A stretch of 64,000 bases of DNA from an uncultured Flavobacterium sp. (GTDB lineage Bacteria > Bacteroidota > Bacteroidia > Flavobacteriales > Flavobacteriaceae). Location: assembly GCF_963422545.1 (NCBI RefSeq), contig NZ_OY730232.1, positions 305,239-369,238 of the forward strand. Direction: 5' to 3'. Below, one piece after another: positions 53,603-61,759 of the stretch. Under the pieces are notes generated by a model, which searched no databases, was not told the DNA's origin, and saw only the letters and a program-made list of their open reading frames with translations. Numbering within the stretch: the stretch's first letter is position 1; every line of letters begins with the position of its first letter. A program made the translations under genes and the position numbers.

Positions 53603-54082
53603 ATGTCTCCAAAGTGTTTTATTTATATTCTTTTGACTGCATTATTATTCATCTCATGTAATAGTGACAACGATACTCCAATTGATAAGACAGACGTCAC
53701 TGATTCTGTCTTGATTGAAATAAATAAACTTAGAGCAACGGGATGTAAATGTGGAGCCGATGATATGCCTGCCGTACCTGCATTGGTAAGCAATTCATTA
53801 TTGACAAAAACAGCTGTCAATTATGCTACTGATATGAATACACGTAATTATTTCTCGCATATATCACCTGAAGGGACGAGTCCTATACAAAGAGCTGCTG
53901 CTGTTGGTTATACCGGAAAATATGTGGGCGAAGTGATTGCTCGCAATTACAGTACTCCTGCCGAAGTTGTAATAGGCTGGAAAAATAGCGAAGATCATTG
54001 CAAAGCTATGATGAGTAGTACTTACGTAGAAATGGGTGCTGGAAAATCAGGAAACATATGGGTTACAAATTTAGGAAAGTAA
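53603..54082 (+). CDS. CAP-domain (SCP/PR1-like) lipoprotein
   Basis: 159 residues. I chose the ATG at 53603 (MSPKCFIYILLTALLFISC), which starts a lipoprotein signal with the modified Cys at residue 19; an upstream in-frame ATG would overlap the previous gene. The mature part is a CAP domain: NYATDMNTRNYFSHISPEG, then VGEVIARNYSTPAEVVIGW and a closing VEMGAGKSGNIWV. The His of YFSH and the Glu of GEV are the usual CAP cavity residues. Bacterial CAP lipoproteins have diverse or unknown roles. A terminator follows. Confidence 0.85.
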   Translation: MSPKCFIYILLTALLFISCNSDNDTPIDKTDVTDSVLIEINKLRATGCKCGADDMPAVPALVSNSLLTKTAVNYATDMNTRNYFSHISPEGTSPIQRAAAVGYTGKYVGEVIARNYSTPAEVVIGWKNSEDHCKAMMSSTYVEMGAGKSGNIWVTNLGK

Positions 54083-54417
54083 ACTAATTCTCTTCTCGAA
54101 GTTGCTATATTACTATATAACAACACATTGACAAACAATTTATCTTCACTACAAATAAGTAAAAAATAGACCTATTCTTACTATAATGAGAATAAGTCTG
54201 TTTTATCTATTCCAAATTGTATTATTCTCAGTTTTTTATTTCACATATGGTCATTTTTACCATAACTAAAAAATATATTTGAATTTTAATAAATTATATT
54301 CTGTTTTTTATGAATATAATTGAAAAGTATGTCTATTTTTTAATAATTAACAAGATAAATATGTAATTATTAATACATTAGTACAACTAATTAATTAACC
54401 CTTAAAACTAAAATTTT
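54083..54417. other. Intergenic region before the GH12 gene
   Basis: 335 AT-rich bases with the terminator at 54161-54206; no gene is visible in the rest. The promoter for the GH12 gene should be in the last ~150 bases. Confidence 0.5.
54161..54206 (+). terminator. Terminator after the CAP-domain gene
   Basis: AGAC and TATTCT pair with AGAATA and GTCT across one mismatch, flanked by an A-run and followed by GTTTTATC. It is about 80 bases past the stop. Confidence 0.6.
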
Positions 54418-55176
54418 ATGAAAAAATCAATTTTATTTGTAGTACTAAGTCTTATGTTTATGAGTTGTGAAACAAGTGACCAAAACAATGAATCAGAAGT
54501 TAAAGCTGCATGGTCATCATCTGATCAATATGCCAATTGGTCAAACGGAGGTTATACCGTTTACAACAACATATGGGGTTTTGGCGCAGGAAGCCAATCC
54601 ATTTGGGCAAATAATTATAGTAATTGGGGTGTTTGGGCAAACCATCCAAATTCGGGAGGCATTAAATCGTACCCAAATTCATCTAAATATGTGGGTAAAG
54701 TACTTAGTACAATCAATACACTTAGTACTAGCTTTAATGCAACTACACCTAGTGGCGGTGCCTGGGTATCGTCTTACGATCTTTGGGATAGTACTAAAGC
54801 CAATGAAATAATGTTGTGGTTAAATTACACGGGGAACTCAGATGGTTCAGGAAATGTAAAACCAATTTCTTACAATTATTCATCAACCGGCGCTTCTGTT
54901 CCGGTATACACAAATCAAAGCATTGGTGGTCACACCTGGAACGTATTCCGAGGAAACAATGGAGCTAATAATGTTTATTCATTCTTACGCACAACAAAAA
55001 CCAATAGCGGCACAATAGATGCAAAAGCAATCTATAATTGGGTAAAAAACCAGGGATGGTTTGGTAATGTTACTGTTGGAGACATACAATATGGATTTGA
55101 AATCTCATCCTGTTATGGTACAAACGGAAGTGGGGCAAACTTTACTTGTAATAGTTATTCTGTAACTAGTAATTAA
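54418..55176 (+). CDS. GH12-family endo-β-glucanase or xyloglucanase, lipoprotein
   Basis: 252 residues with a lipoprotein signal (LMFMSC, Cys17). The mature part follows glycoside hydrolase family 12 throughout: YTVYNNIWGFGAGSQSIW, WVSSYDLWDS, then Glu130 in NEIMLW as probable nucleophile and Glu228 in QYGFEISS as probable acid/base, with SIGGHTWNVFRGNNGANNVY between. GH12 enzymes cut β-1,4-glucan or xyloglucan inside the chain. The length is normal for a single GH12 module without a binding domain. Surface or periplasmic anchoring is expected. The enzyme is followed by a shared terminator. Confidence 0.9.
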   Translation: MKKSILFVVLSLMFMSCETSDQNNESEVKAAWSSSDQYANWSNGGYTVYNNIWGFGAGSQSIWANNYSNWGVWANHPNSGGIKSYPNSSKYVGKVLSTINTLSTSFNATTPSGGAWVSSYDLWDSTKANEIMLWLNYTGNSDGSGNVKPISYNYSSTGASVPVYTNQSIGGHTWNVFRGNNGANNVYSFLRTTKTNSGTIDAKAIYNWVKNQGWFGNVTVGDIQYGFEISSCYGTNGSGANFTCNSYSVTSN

Positions 55177-55256
55177 TTTAAAACAAAAGCAAATTTATAC
55201 TAGCTTATTGTTTTATAATTATTTACACTAATTATATTGAAAAAGATGAGTTTTTT

Positions 55257-55289
55257 AAAGAGGGTATCAAAAAAAGATACCCTCTTTTT
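55257..55289. terminator. Shared terminator between the GH12 gene and the small minus-strand gene
   Basis: AAAGAGGGTATC pairs perfectly with GATACCCTCTTT around seven A; T-runs follow on both strands. The converging genes end at 55176 and 55308. Confidence 0.9.
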
Positions 55290-55307
55290 ATTGGTATAAT
55301 TTTATCA

Positions 55308-55565
55308 TCAATGAGATTTATCTAAAAGTGACATTGTATCTGTCAAATTCTCTCTAATTATAAATGCGTTAATGAATTCCTGAACTTCAATTTTGGTTTC
55401 AGCCGGGGTTTCAAAAGAGTTGATATGAAATTCATCATCCTGATCAAGAATATGTATAATTTCTGTATATCCTTTAGAAATTAAACTTCCTTTTAGTTTA
55501 ATTATATTCAACTGTTGTTGACTATCCAACTCTTTTCGAACTTTTAGTTTTATAGCTTTTTCCAT
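55308..55565 (-). CDS. Small protein of unknown function
   Basis: 85 residues, soluble, charged, with a helix-strand-helix pattern (VRKELDSQQQLNIIKLKGSL, then AETKIEVQEFINAFI). The family is not recognised. It uses the shared terminator at 55257-55289, which supports a real transcribed gene. No link to its neighbours is evident. Confidence 0.5.
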   Translation of the reverse strand: MEKAIKLKVRKELDSQQQLNIIKLKGSLISKGYTEIIHILDQDDEFHINSFETPAETKIEVQEFINAFIIRENLTDTMSLLDKSH

Positions 55566-55773
55566 TACAACTATTCTTAAATTAATAACGATCTAATTCA
55601 TATTAAATGTAGGTATTATTTATTTTTTCATGTGTTAAAAAAGAATCAATAAATTATTATTTACTAACAATTAATAACGATATATTTCATTTTCAAAGAT
55701 TCGGATTGGAACGTTTAAAAAATCCAGAATCGTTAAGCATTCAATAGATACTTAAATATTTTATTACTTTAAA

Positions 55774-57282
55774 TTAAAGATTTGAATACTTAAAATTTTT
55801 AAAAATAACATTCCCTTCACCTATAGAGCACAGTGCAATTCTAAGCCCCAGAAATCCGCTTAAAGCGTTATGATTATAAGAAGAAACTTCGGCAGAATTT
55901 TCAATTTTAATCCATTGCTTGCCATCAAGACTATAAAACATATCTACATTATTTTTTATGTTTTTCAGTCGAAGATATACATGTCTTTTATGCACATTTT
56001 TCTCTGTCTCAAACTGCCATCCTCTAAGGTTTGCCAAGATATTTTCTTTATCTGCCAAAATACCTGAGTAATGACTGTTGTCATAAAAAAGCACCAACCC
56101 GCCAATGGCATCACCTTCTATGTCCATTTCAACATCGGCCATATAAGAATGACCGGATGGTACACAAACCATAGGAGAACTGCCACCTACTCCATTGCCT
56201 TTACCTTTTATGACAATACTATTATTGGTTATCTTAAAGCGTGAATTATCAACTCCATTAAAAAATTTCCACTGTGGTCGAAGTTCTGTACCTGAAAAGT
56301 TATCACTCTGTGAAAAACGTGAAACTGCTGTACCTTGTGGCTTGCTAATAGGCTTATCTGTCTGTATTTTATCCGGAACTTTATACCAACCGTCCTTTGA
56401 CCATTCTACAGGTTGTAAGAGCGTCTGGCGTCCCAAATTGTAATAACCTTTTTCATATCCATGAAACATCATCCACCATTTGCCATTGTTATCCTCAAAA
56501 ATGGTACTGTGTCCTTTTGACCACCATCTCTCATCACTGTTTTGAGTTCTCATTACCGGATTATACGGCGAATTTTCCCAAGGACCAAATGGAGTTTTAG
56601 AACGTGCTGAAATCACCATATGACTCGTAGACGGTCCCGCAGTTCCTCCTTCAGCAACTGTCAAATAATAATATTCTCCTCTTTTAAAAAGTTTTGGTCC
56701 CTCCATACAAAAACATTCAATTGACCATTCTCTAGGAATAACCCAGCCATCGTAAGCATGTTTAGCTTCTCCAATTGTTTTAAGTCCATCTTTGGATAAA
56801 CCTATATAATCGCCATTACTAAAATACAGATAACGATCGCCTTTATCATCTGTGACATGTCCAGGGTCGATATTGCCAATTTTCAGGTCTACAGGATCGC
56901 TCCAAGGTCCGCTTATTTTATCTGCAGTAACTACAAAATTGGTTTTATTGGCAGGGAAATAAATATAATATTTGCCATTGTATTTTACAAGATCAGGAGC
57001 CCATACATCACCTACATATTTTTGCAGTGCACTTGTGACAGGCTCCCAGTTAATTAAATCCTGTGAGTGCCATATTGTAAGCCCCGGATAATAATCAAAG
57101 GATGAATGCACCATATAGTAATCTTTACCTTCTCGCAGCAAACTCGGGTCAGGATAATCTCCTCCAAAGATTGGGTTTTGATAGGTTAGTTTATTGTTTA
57201 TAGCTTCAGGCTGGTTTTGCGCATTCATCGTAGAAACGAAAAGAAGCAGGAGTAAAAATACTTGTATTGTCCTTAGTCTCAT
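55774..57282 (-). CDS. Exported GH43 β-xylosidase / α-L-arabinofuranosidase
   Basis: 502 residues with a signal peptide ending in MNAQ. Residues ~35-320 are the five-bladed GH43 domain: Asp45 in YPDPS (base), Asp139 in GNIDPGHV (pKa modulator) and Glu194 in CMEGPKLF (acid), in the expected order. Residues ~325-502 are a β-sandwich of the type often fused to GH43 (RPQWKFFNGVDNSRF, then YSGILADKEN). Family members remove xylose or arabinose from xylan side chains or ends. A long palindrome lies 50 bases upstream. Confidence 0.9.
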   Translation of the reverse strand: MRLRTIQVFLLLLLFVSTMNAQNQPEAINNKLTYQNPIFGGDYPDPSLLREGKDYYMVHSSFDYYPGLTIWHSQDLINWEPVTSALQKYVGDVWAPDLVKYNGKYYIYFPANKTNFVVTADKISGPWSDPVDLKIGNIDPGHVTDDKGDRYLYFSNGDYIGLSKDGLKTIGEAKHAYDGWVIPREWSIECFCMEGPKLFKRGEYYYLTVAEGGTAGPSTSHMVISARSKTPFGPWENSPYNPVMRTQNSDERWWSKGHSTIFEDNNGKWWMMFHGYEKGYYNLGRQTLLQPVEWSKDGWYKVPDKIQTDKPISKPQGTAVSRFSQSDNFSGTELRPQWKFFNGVDNSRFKITNNSIVIKGKGNGVGGSSPMVCVPSGHSYMADVEMDIEGDAIGGLVLFYDNSHYSGILADKENILANLRGWQFETEKNVHKRHVYLRLKNIKNNVDMFYSLDGKQWIKIENSAEVSSYNHNALSGFLGLRIALCSIGEGNVIFKNFKYSNL

Positions 57283-57332
57283 TTTTTTTCTAATAAATTA
57301 ATAGTGAAATAGAATGTAAATATACAATTAAA

Positions 57333-57369
57333 ATTTACACTTATGGTCTTTTGAACCATAAGTGTAAAT
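57333..57369. promoter_or_regulatory. Perfect 15-bp palindromic hairpin upstream of the GH43 gene
   Basis: ATTTACACTTATGGT pairs with ACCATAAGTGTAAAT around a 7-base loop. It lies about 50 bases before the GH43 start and 120 bases past the SRPBCC gene stop on the same strand. No long U-run follows, so an operator or an mRNA leader element is as likely as a terminator. Confidence 0.6.
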
Positions 57370-57488
57370 AATTTCATTAAGTCGTATTTTTTCAACATAC
57401 TTAAAAATAATTCATTCAAGATTTATAACTTATAAATCCCATTTATTATTGACTAAAATTTACCCAAAATTGAAGTAATACAACGTTT

Positions 57489-57911
57489 TTATTTATCTAA
57501 ATTTGATAGAAAAACAGTTTGAAAATTTTTAATAACAGTATTCATTTCAGCTTTTTGCTCTGGCAATACTTCATATATAGATTCAAATAGAACAGAACAA
57601 TTACTGCTATCTATGTTGGTTACTATAAAAATTCCCTCATAATTTTCAACGGGCATCGGGGTAGAAATAATATTAAACCTCATTTCCATTTTATCAAAGT
57701 CAATTGATGTCAGCTTTTCAACTATTTCGCCTCCGCCTTTAATATGAATTTTTCGTATTGAACCAACACCGTTACCTTCTACTATGACTTTTTCAATCAG
57801 TTCAGGGACAAATTTTTCTGTGCCGCCAAAATCAATTAATTTTTGCCAAACGATCGAACCCTGAACACTTACATTTCCTTGTGATTGAACGCTTTCTTTT
57901 TCCTTGCTCAT
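57489..57911 (-). CDS. SRPBCC (START/Bet v 1-like) family protein
   Basis: 140 residues. The start VSVQGSIVWQKLIDFGGTEKFVP, the following VIVEGNGVGSIRKI and a C-terminal helix (AEMNTVIKNFQTVFLSNL) are typical of SRPBCC/polyketide-cyclase-like proteins, which hold small hydrophobic ligands in a cavity. No catalytic site can be read. It lies between the GH43 gene and the AraC regulator, same strand, with no clear functional link. Confidence 0.75.
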   Translation of the reverse strand: MSKEKESVQSQGNVSVQGSIVWQKLIDFGGTEKFVPELIEKVIVEGNGVGSIRKIHIKGGGEIVEKLTSIDFDKMEMRFNIISTPMPVENYEGIFIVTNIDSSNCSVLFESIYEVLPEQKAEMNTVIKNFQTVFLSNLDK

Positions 57912-58002
57912 TTTTTATATTTTAAGATTTAAGCAAAATTAATTCCCTTTAAATAAGTAAAATATTAGTAAAAGCCAATTCTATCGTTTTTAGTCCAAAA
58001 AG

Positions 58003-58875
58003 TTAAACTGCTTTATTTATTCTGTGTTGAATAAGAAATTGTTTTGGGGTCAAACCATAATATCTGCCAAAAATATTTACGAAATGTGATACATTTTCAT
58101 AGCCAACTTCAACAGAAATCTGTTGAATGGACTGATCTGTAGAAGCTAAAAGATATTCTGCTTTTTCAAGTCGCTTTTTTATGAGCCATTTCCCAGGAGA
58201 TGTATTAAACTGACGTTGGAAATCTCTTTTAAAAGACGAAACGCTTCTGCCTGTTAAGTATGCATAATCTTCTATTGACAATGATTTGTCAAAGTTTTCC
58301 AGCATTAACTCCTCGATATTTCTTTTTTTTCTGCTATTTAATGAATGAAGTATTTGCAAAAAATCATTTTGTTGTTCAGAGTTGTATATAAGATAAAGCA
58401 GTTCTAAAAGCTTAATTTTAGTAACCTCTTTACTTGCTGATTCTGTATATAAACTCAGAATGCTTTCTGTAAACACTCTAATTTTATCCGTGTATTTAAG
58501 TACTAAATTAAAACCGTGTATCGATAAGTCCGTTTGTTTTTTTATGCTTAATAAAAATTGATTTAAAAGCTCGGCTTCAAAGAAAAAAAATACGGCTTCA
58601 AATTCACCGTTTTTCGGAATAATATCTGAAATCATATATCTTCCTTTCGGAATAAATACTAGTTGATTTTTTGTTACAAAATAGCTTTCTCCCTCATAAT
58701 ATGTTTCCAGATTTAGTTCGCCTTTAAGTACAACAGATAAAACGTGAGAAGCAAGAAAATGGTCTGTATTAACATCTATTGTATCAACTGTTTTATGAAC
58801 AATACATGACAGCCCGTCAACCATTATTTTTCGAACGTTTTTATGTTTATATAATAATTGTGGGACTACTTTCAT
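58003..58875 (-). CDS. AraC-family transcriptional regulator
   Basis: About 290 residues. I chose the ATG at 58875 (MKVVPQLLYKHKNVRK); the longer frame begins with an unlikely hydrophobic leader. The N-terminal part has cupin-type strands (LSVVLKGELNLETYYEGESY, LVFIPKGRYM). The C-terminal ~100 residues are the double helix-turn-helix: LSIEDYAYLTGRSVSSFKRD and IQQISVEVGYENVSHFVNIF, ending GLTPKQFL. It may control the flanking carbohydrate enzymes, but this is inference from position. Confidence 0.85.
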   Translation of the reverse strand: MKVVPQLLYKHKNVRKIMVDGLSCIVHKTVDTIDVNTDHFLASHVLSVVLKGELNLETYYEGESYFVTKNQLVFIPKGRYMISDIIPKNGEFEAVFFFFEAELLNQFLLSIKKQTDLSIHGFNLVLKYTDKIRVFTESILSLYTESASKEVTKIKLLELLYLIYNSEQQNDFLQILHSLNSRKKRNIEELMLENFDKSLSIEDYAYLTGRSVSSFKRDFQRQFNTSPGKWLIKKRLEKAEYLLASTDQSIQQISVEVGYENVSHFVNIFGRYYGLTPKQFLIQHRINKAV

Positions 58876-58949
58876 TTGGTTAATTCCTTTTACTGTGTTG
58901 GGTGGATTTGTAAAAATAATAAATAAGGTCTTAAAAAAATAGTCCAATT

Positions 58950-59108
58950 AACCCGTTAGGGGTTATTATTTTAACACATAGAAACATAGATTTTCTAGTT
59001 CAAAAAGAGGCGTTTCACTTGCATTAATGCACATAGCTATGTGTAAATGATTTGTAATTTATTTTAATCTTCTTTAAAGAAATAAAACCTATGTTTCTAT
59101 GTGTTTAA
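58950..59108. repeat. Intergenic inverted-repeat element, copy 1
   Basis: TTAACACATAGAAACATAG (58971-58989) is mirrored by CTATGTTTCTATGTGTTTAA at 59089-59108. Inside are GGCGTTTCACTT and the palindrome CACATAGCTATGTG (59030-59043). A second copy with the same ends and internal words is at 63679-63872. No coding capacity; the layout is that of a small non-autonomous element. Confidence 0.85.
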
Positions 59109-59154
59109 TATTTTTTTTACGACCAGAGCGAAACGAACGGATGAAGTCCTTTTG

Positions 59155-59931
59155 CTACATTTCTTTTAAAAAAGTCAAACGATTACGAACTTGTTTGATC
59201 CACTCACGAGCCATCAATTCATGACCAAATACAGTTGGATGCACGCCATCCCAAATCCAATAATCAATTGGGGCTAGTTGCTGTGCATCTTCAAAAACCT
59301 TAGGATAATCAATTAAAACCGCATTAAAATCTGCAGTAATCTTTCTTATAACAGCGGCTCTTTCTACTGTCAATGGATGCCACTTTGCGTACTGATCTTT
59401 ACGCCAGCCCGAAGCAAAAAAGAACGGTAATCCTAATACAATCAAAATATTTGGGTTTTGCTGTAGTACTGATGCTAATAGCTTACGATAAGTACTTTCA
59501 AACATTTTTACATCAAGTGCATCTTGTTTTCCTTCTATCAAAGCGTTCACGTCGTTTATACCAATTAATAAACTTAAAACATCTGGTTTCAAATCTAAGG
59601 TATCTGCCTGCCACCTTTTTTCGAGATCGCTAATCGTGTTCCCACTTATACCCCGATTAATAAATTTAAAGCCATATTGCGGAAAATCAGCGCCAATTCT
59701 ACTGCAAACAGAGAAACAGTAACCATGTCCCAAAATATGATTTGGGTCTTCATTTCGCCCTCGGTTACCATCTGTTATAGAATCACCCTGAAACAAGAAT
59801 ACCAAGTTTTCCTCTTTTGGTTTTGCTAATACCGATTTTGTATTTGAACAAGCAATTGGCAATCCGGTTATAGCAATTCCAGCCACTGACATGAGTTTAA
59901 TAAAATCTCTTCTGGAAGAATCTTTTGTCAT
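59155..59931 (-). CDS. Tat-exported SGNH/GDSL esterase (probable carbohydrate acetylesterase)
   Basis: 258 residues. The start SRRDFIK (6-12) is a twin-arginine signal, with a lipobox-like LPIACS behind the hydrophobic stretch (Cys28). The SGNH blocks are in order: FQGDSITDGN with Ser51, GISGNT, GINDV, and DGVHPT with the catalytic Asp and His near the C-terminus. Such enzymes often remove acetyl groups from xylan. It is 34 bases downstream of the two-domain esterase gene, so the two probably share a transcript. Confidence 0.88.
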   Translation of the reverse strand: MTKDSSRRDFIKLMSVAGIAITGLPIACSNTKSVLAKPKEENLVFLFQGDSITDGNRGRNEDPNHILGHGYCFSVCSRIGADFPQYGFKFINRGISGNTISDLEKRWQADTLDLKPDVLSLLIGINDVNALIEGKQDALDVKMFESTYRKLLASVLQQNPNILIVLGLPFFFASGWRKDQYAKWHPLTVERAAVIRKITADFNAVLIDYPKVFEDAQQLAPIDYWIWDGVHPTVFGHELMAREWIKQVRNRLTFLKEM

Positions 59932-59965
59932 TCTATTTATTTTTTTCTCTTATTCTCTACTATCA

Positions 59966-61759
59966 TTATTTGAAAATGTGCTGAACAAAAAGGTACAGAT
60001 TATTCGCCCACTCGGTATCATCGTGAGCATTGCTGTCTACGTGCCATATATGTGGAACTCCTTGTTCTTTAAGATGCTGATGCACGCGCTGACTAACGCT
60101 GAACAGACCATCCTTGCTGCCACAGGCAAGCCATAATACTTTAAGTTGCTTTTTAGCCGCTACTAAATCGGGTAAAAGTTTAGTATCTGAAAGTCCTCCG
60201 AATTCATTGGTATTTGGAGCCGAAGAAAATCCACCAACATAGGCGAAAGTATTGATATGAGAAAGTCCAATATTCAAGGATTGACCGCCGCCCATTGACA
60301 ACCCAGCAAGTGTACGATGTTTGCGATCCGTGTAAACCGAATAATGAGATTCAATAAAGGGAATAATATCTTGGAGCAAATCGTTCTCGAAAGATATACC
60401 ATAACCTTTATATCCATCTTTTCGGTCTTCTTGTTCATCAATTTTAGGATTTTCTACAGTCACCTTTGTATTGCAATTAGGAAAAACTATAATCATTGGC
60501 TTGATTTTACCATCGGCCAACAAGTTATCTACGATGTAATCGGCATGAACCCAATACGGCCATTGACCGTTACCGGAATTAAGTCCGTGTAGTAAATAAA
60601 TCACTGGGTACTTTTTATCAGTGGAATAACCAGGAGGAGTATAAACCATCATTTCGCGATGTGTACCAAGTGTTTTAGAGTCATACTGAACAGTCGTAAT
60701 GGTGCCGTGTGCTATATTATCACGCTTATCTCTAAAACCAACCGGCGGATCGTTGAATGCGGGCTTGTCGTCAGGATTTAGTTTCGCTGGTTCACCAAAA
60801 CCCACTTTTGGTGCTTCCTTCTCGCCTATATATCCCCTTGCCTCTAGCCATTTACGGCAAGCTTCCGGCCATGTAGATTCCGTGTTTTTCGATTTTCCAA
60901 GTCCGTAGCCATGCCCTCCTGATTGATAAATATGAAGTTCACAGGGAACATTGTATTTTTCCATTGCCAGTGCATAGTCAATACTGTTTTGCACCAAAAC
61001 TGCTTTGTCGTCTATAGAATGAACCAGAAAAGCTGGTGGGGTTTCATTATTTACCTGCAGCTCATTCGAAAAATGTTTTACCATTTCTGAGGATGGATTA
61101 TCTCCCAATAAATTCACTTTTGATCCTTTGTTTGTAATACTTTCTTCCATTGATATTACCGGATAAATCAATAGTGAAAAATCTGGACGGGCACTAACAG
61201 AATCTGATGTTTCATATACCTTTTCATTAAAATGAGTTGATATTGTTGAAGCAAGATGTCCTCCTGCAGAAAAACCCATTATTCCTATTTTAGCAGGATC
61301 GATTCCCCATTCCTTAGCGTGACGCCTAACCAAGCGAATGGCTTCCTGCCCATCTTGTAATGGTCCAATAGATTTATCGACCATAATTGCATCACTAGGC
61401 AGTCTGTATTTTAATACAAAAGCTGTAATTCCAAGATTGTTAAGCCACTTGGCTGCTTCCTCGCCCTCGTGAGCAATAGCCAATCCCCAGTAAGCACCTC
61501 CCGGGCATATTATTACTGCGGTACCAGTTGCTTTTTCTTTGGGAGCGGGATACATATCAAGTACAGGGTTTGTAACAAACCTCATCTTAGTCCAGTTATC
61601 TTCTGAATCTATTGTTTGTTTATAATTGACATTTGGAATTGCCCCGGGAATTTTTCCGTTCCAAAGATTGATCTGCGTACTTTGACCAAAAAAATTAAAG
61701 GTGACCATTATCAAACAGACAAAAGTCAATAGGGTTTGTTTTATGCTTATAACTTTCAT
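59966..61759 (-). CDS. Exported two-domain carbohydrate esterase (α/β-hydrolase plus feruloyl-esterase-like domain)
   Basis: 597 residues with a signal peptide (VTFNFFGQ). Domain 1 (~30-315) is a BD-FAE/acetyl-xylan-esterase type α/β-hydrolase: CPGGAYWGLA oxyanion region, Ser164 in GFSAGG, Asp250 in HSIDD and His283 in SGGHGYG. Domain 2 (~350-597) is an esterase-D-like fold: YLLHGLNSGNGQW, Ser488 in GLSMGGG and a His near the end in SNAHDD. Both catalytic sets look complete, so one protein may remove acetyl and feruloyl groups from xylan. It overlaps the GH2 gene by four bases (ATGA). Specificities are inferred. Confidence 0.87.
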   Translation of the reverse strand: MKVISIKQTLLTFVCLIMVTFNFFGQSTQINLWNGKIPGAIPNVNYKQTIDSEDNWTKMRFVTNPVLDMYPAPKEKATGTAVIICPGGAYWGLAIAHEGEEAAKWLNNLGITAFVLKYRLPSDAIMVDKSIGPLQDGQEAIRLVRRHAKEWGIDPAKIGIMGFSAGGHLASTISTHFNEKVYETSDSVSARPDFSLLIYPVISMEESITNKGSKVNLLGDNPSSEMVKHFSNELQVNNETPPAFLVHSIDDKAVLVQNSIDYALAMEKYNVPCELHIYQSGGHGYGLGKSKNTESTWPEACRKWLEARGYIGEKEAPKVGFGEPAKLNPDDKPAFNDPPVGFRDKRDNIAHGTITTVQYDSKTLGTHREMMVYTPPGYSTDKKYPVIYLLHGLNSGNGQWPYWVHADYIVDNLLADGKIKPMIIVFPNCNTKVTVENPKIDEQEDRKDGYKGYGISFENDLLQDIIPFIESHYSVYTDRKHRTLAGLSMGGGQSLNIGLSHINTFAYVGGFSSAPNTNEFGGLSDTKLLPDLVAAKKQLKVLWLACGSKDGLFSVSQRVHQHLKEQGVPHIWHVDSNAHDDTEWANNLYLFVQHIFK

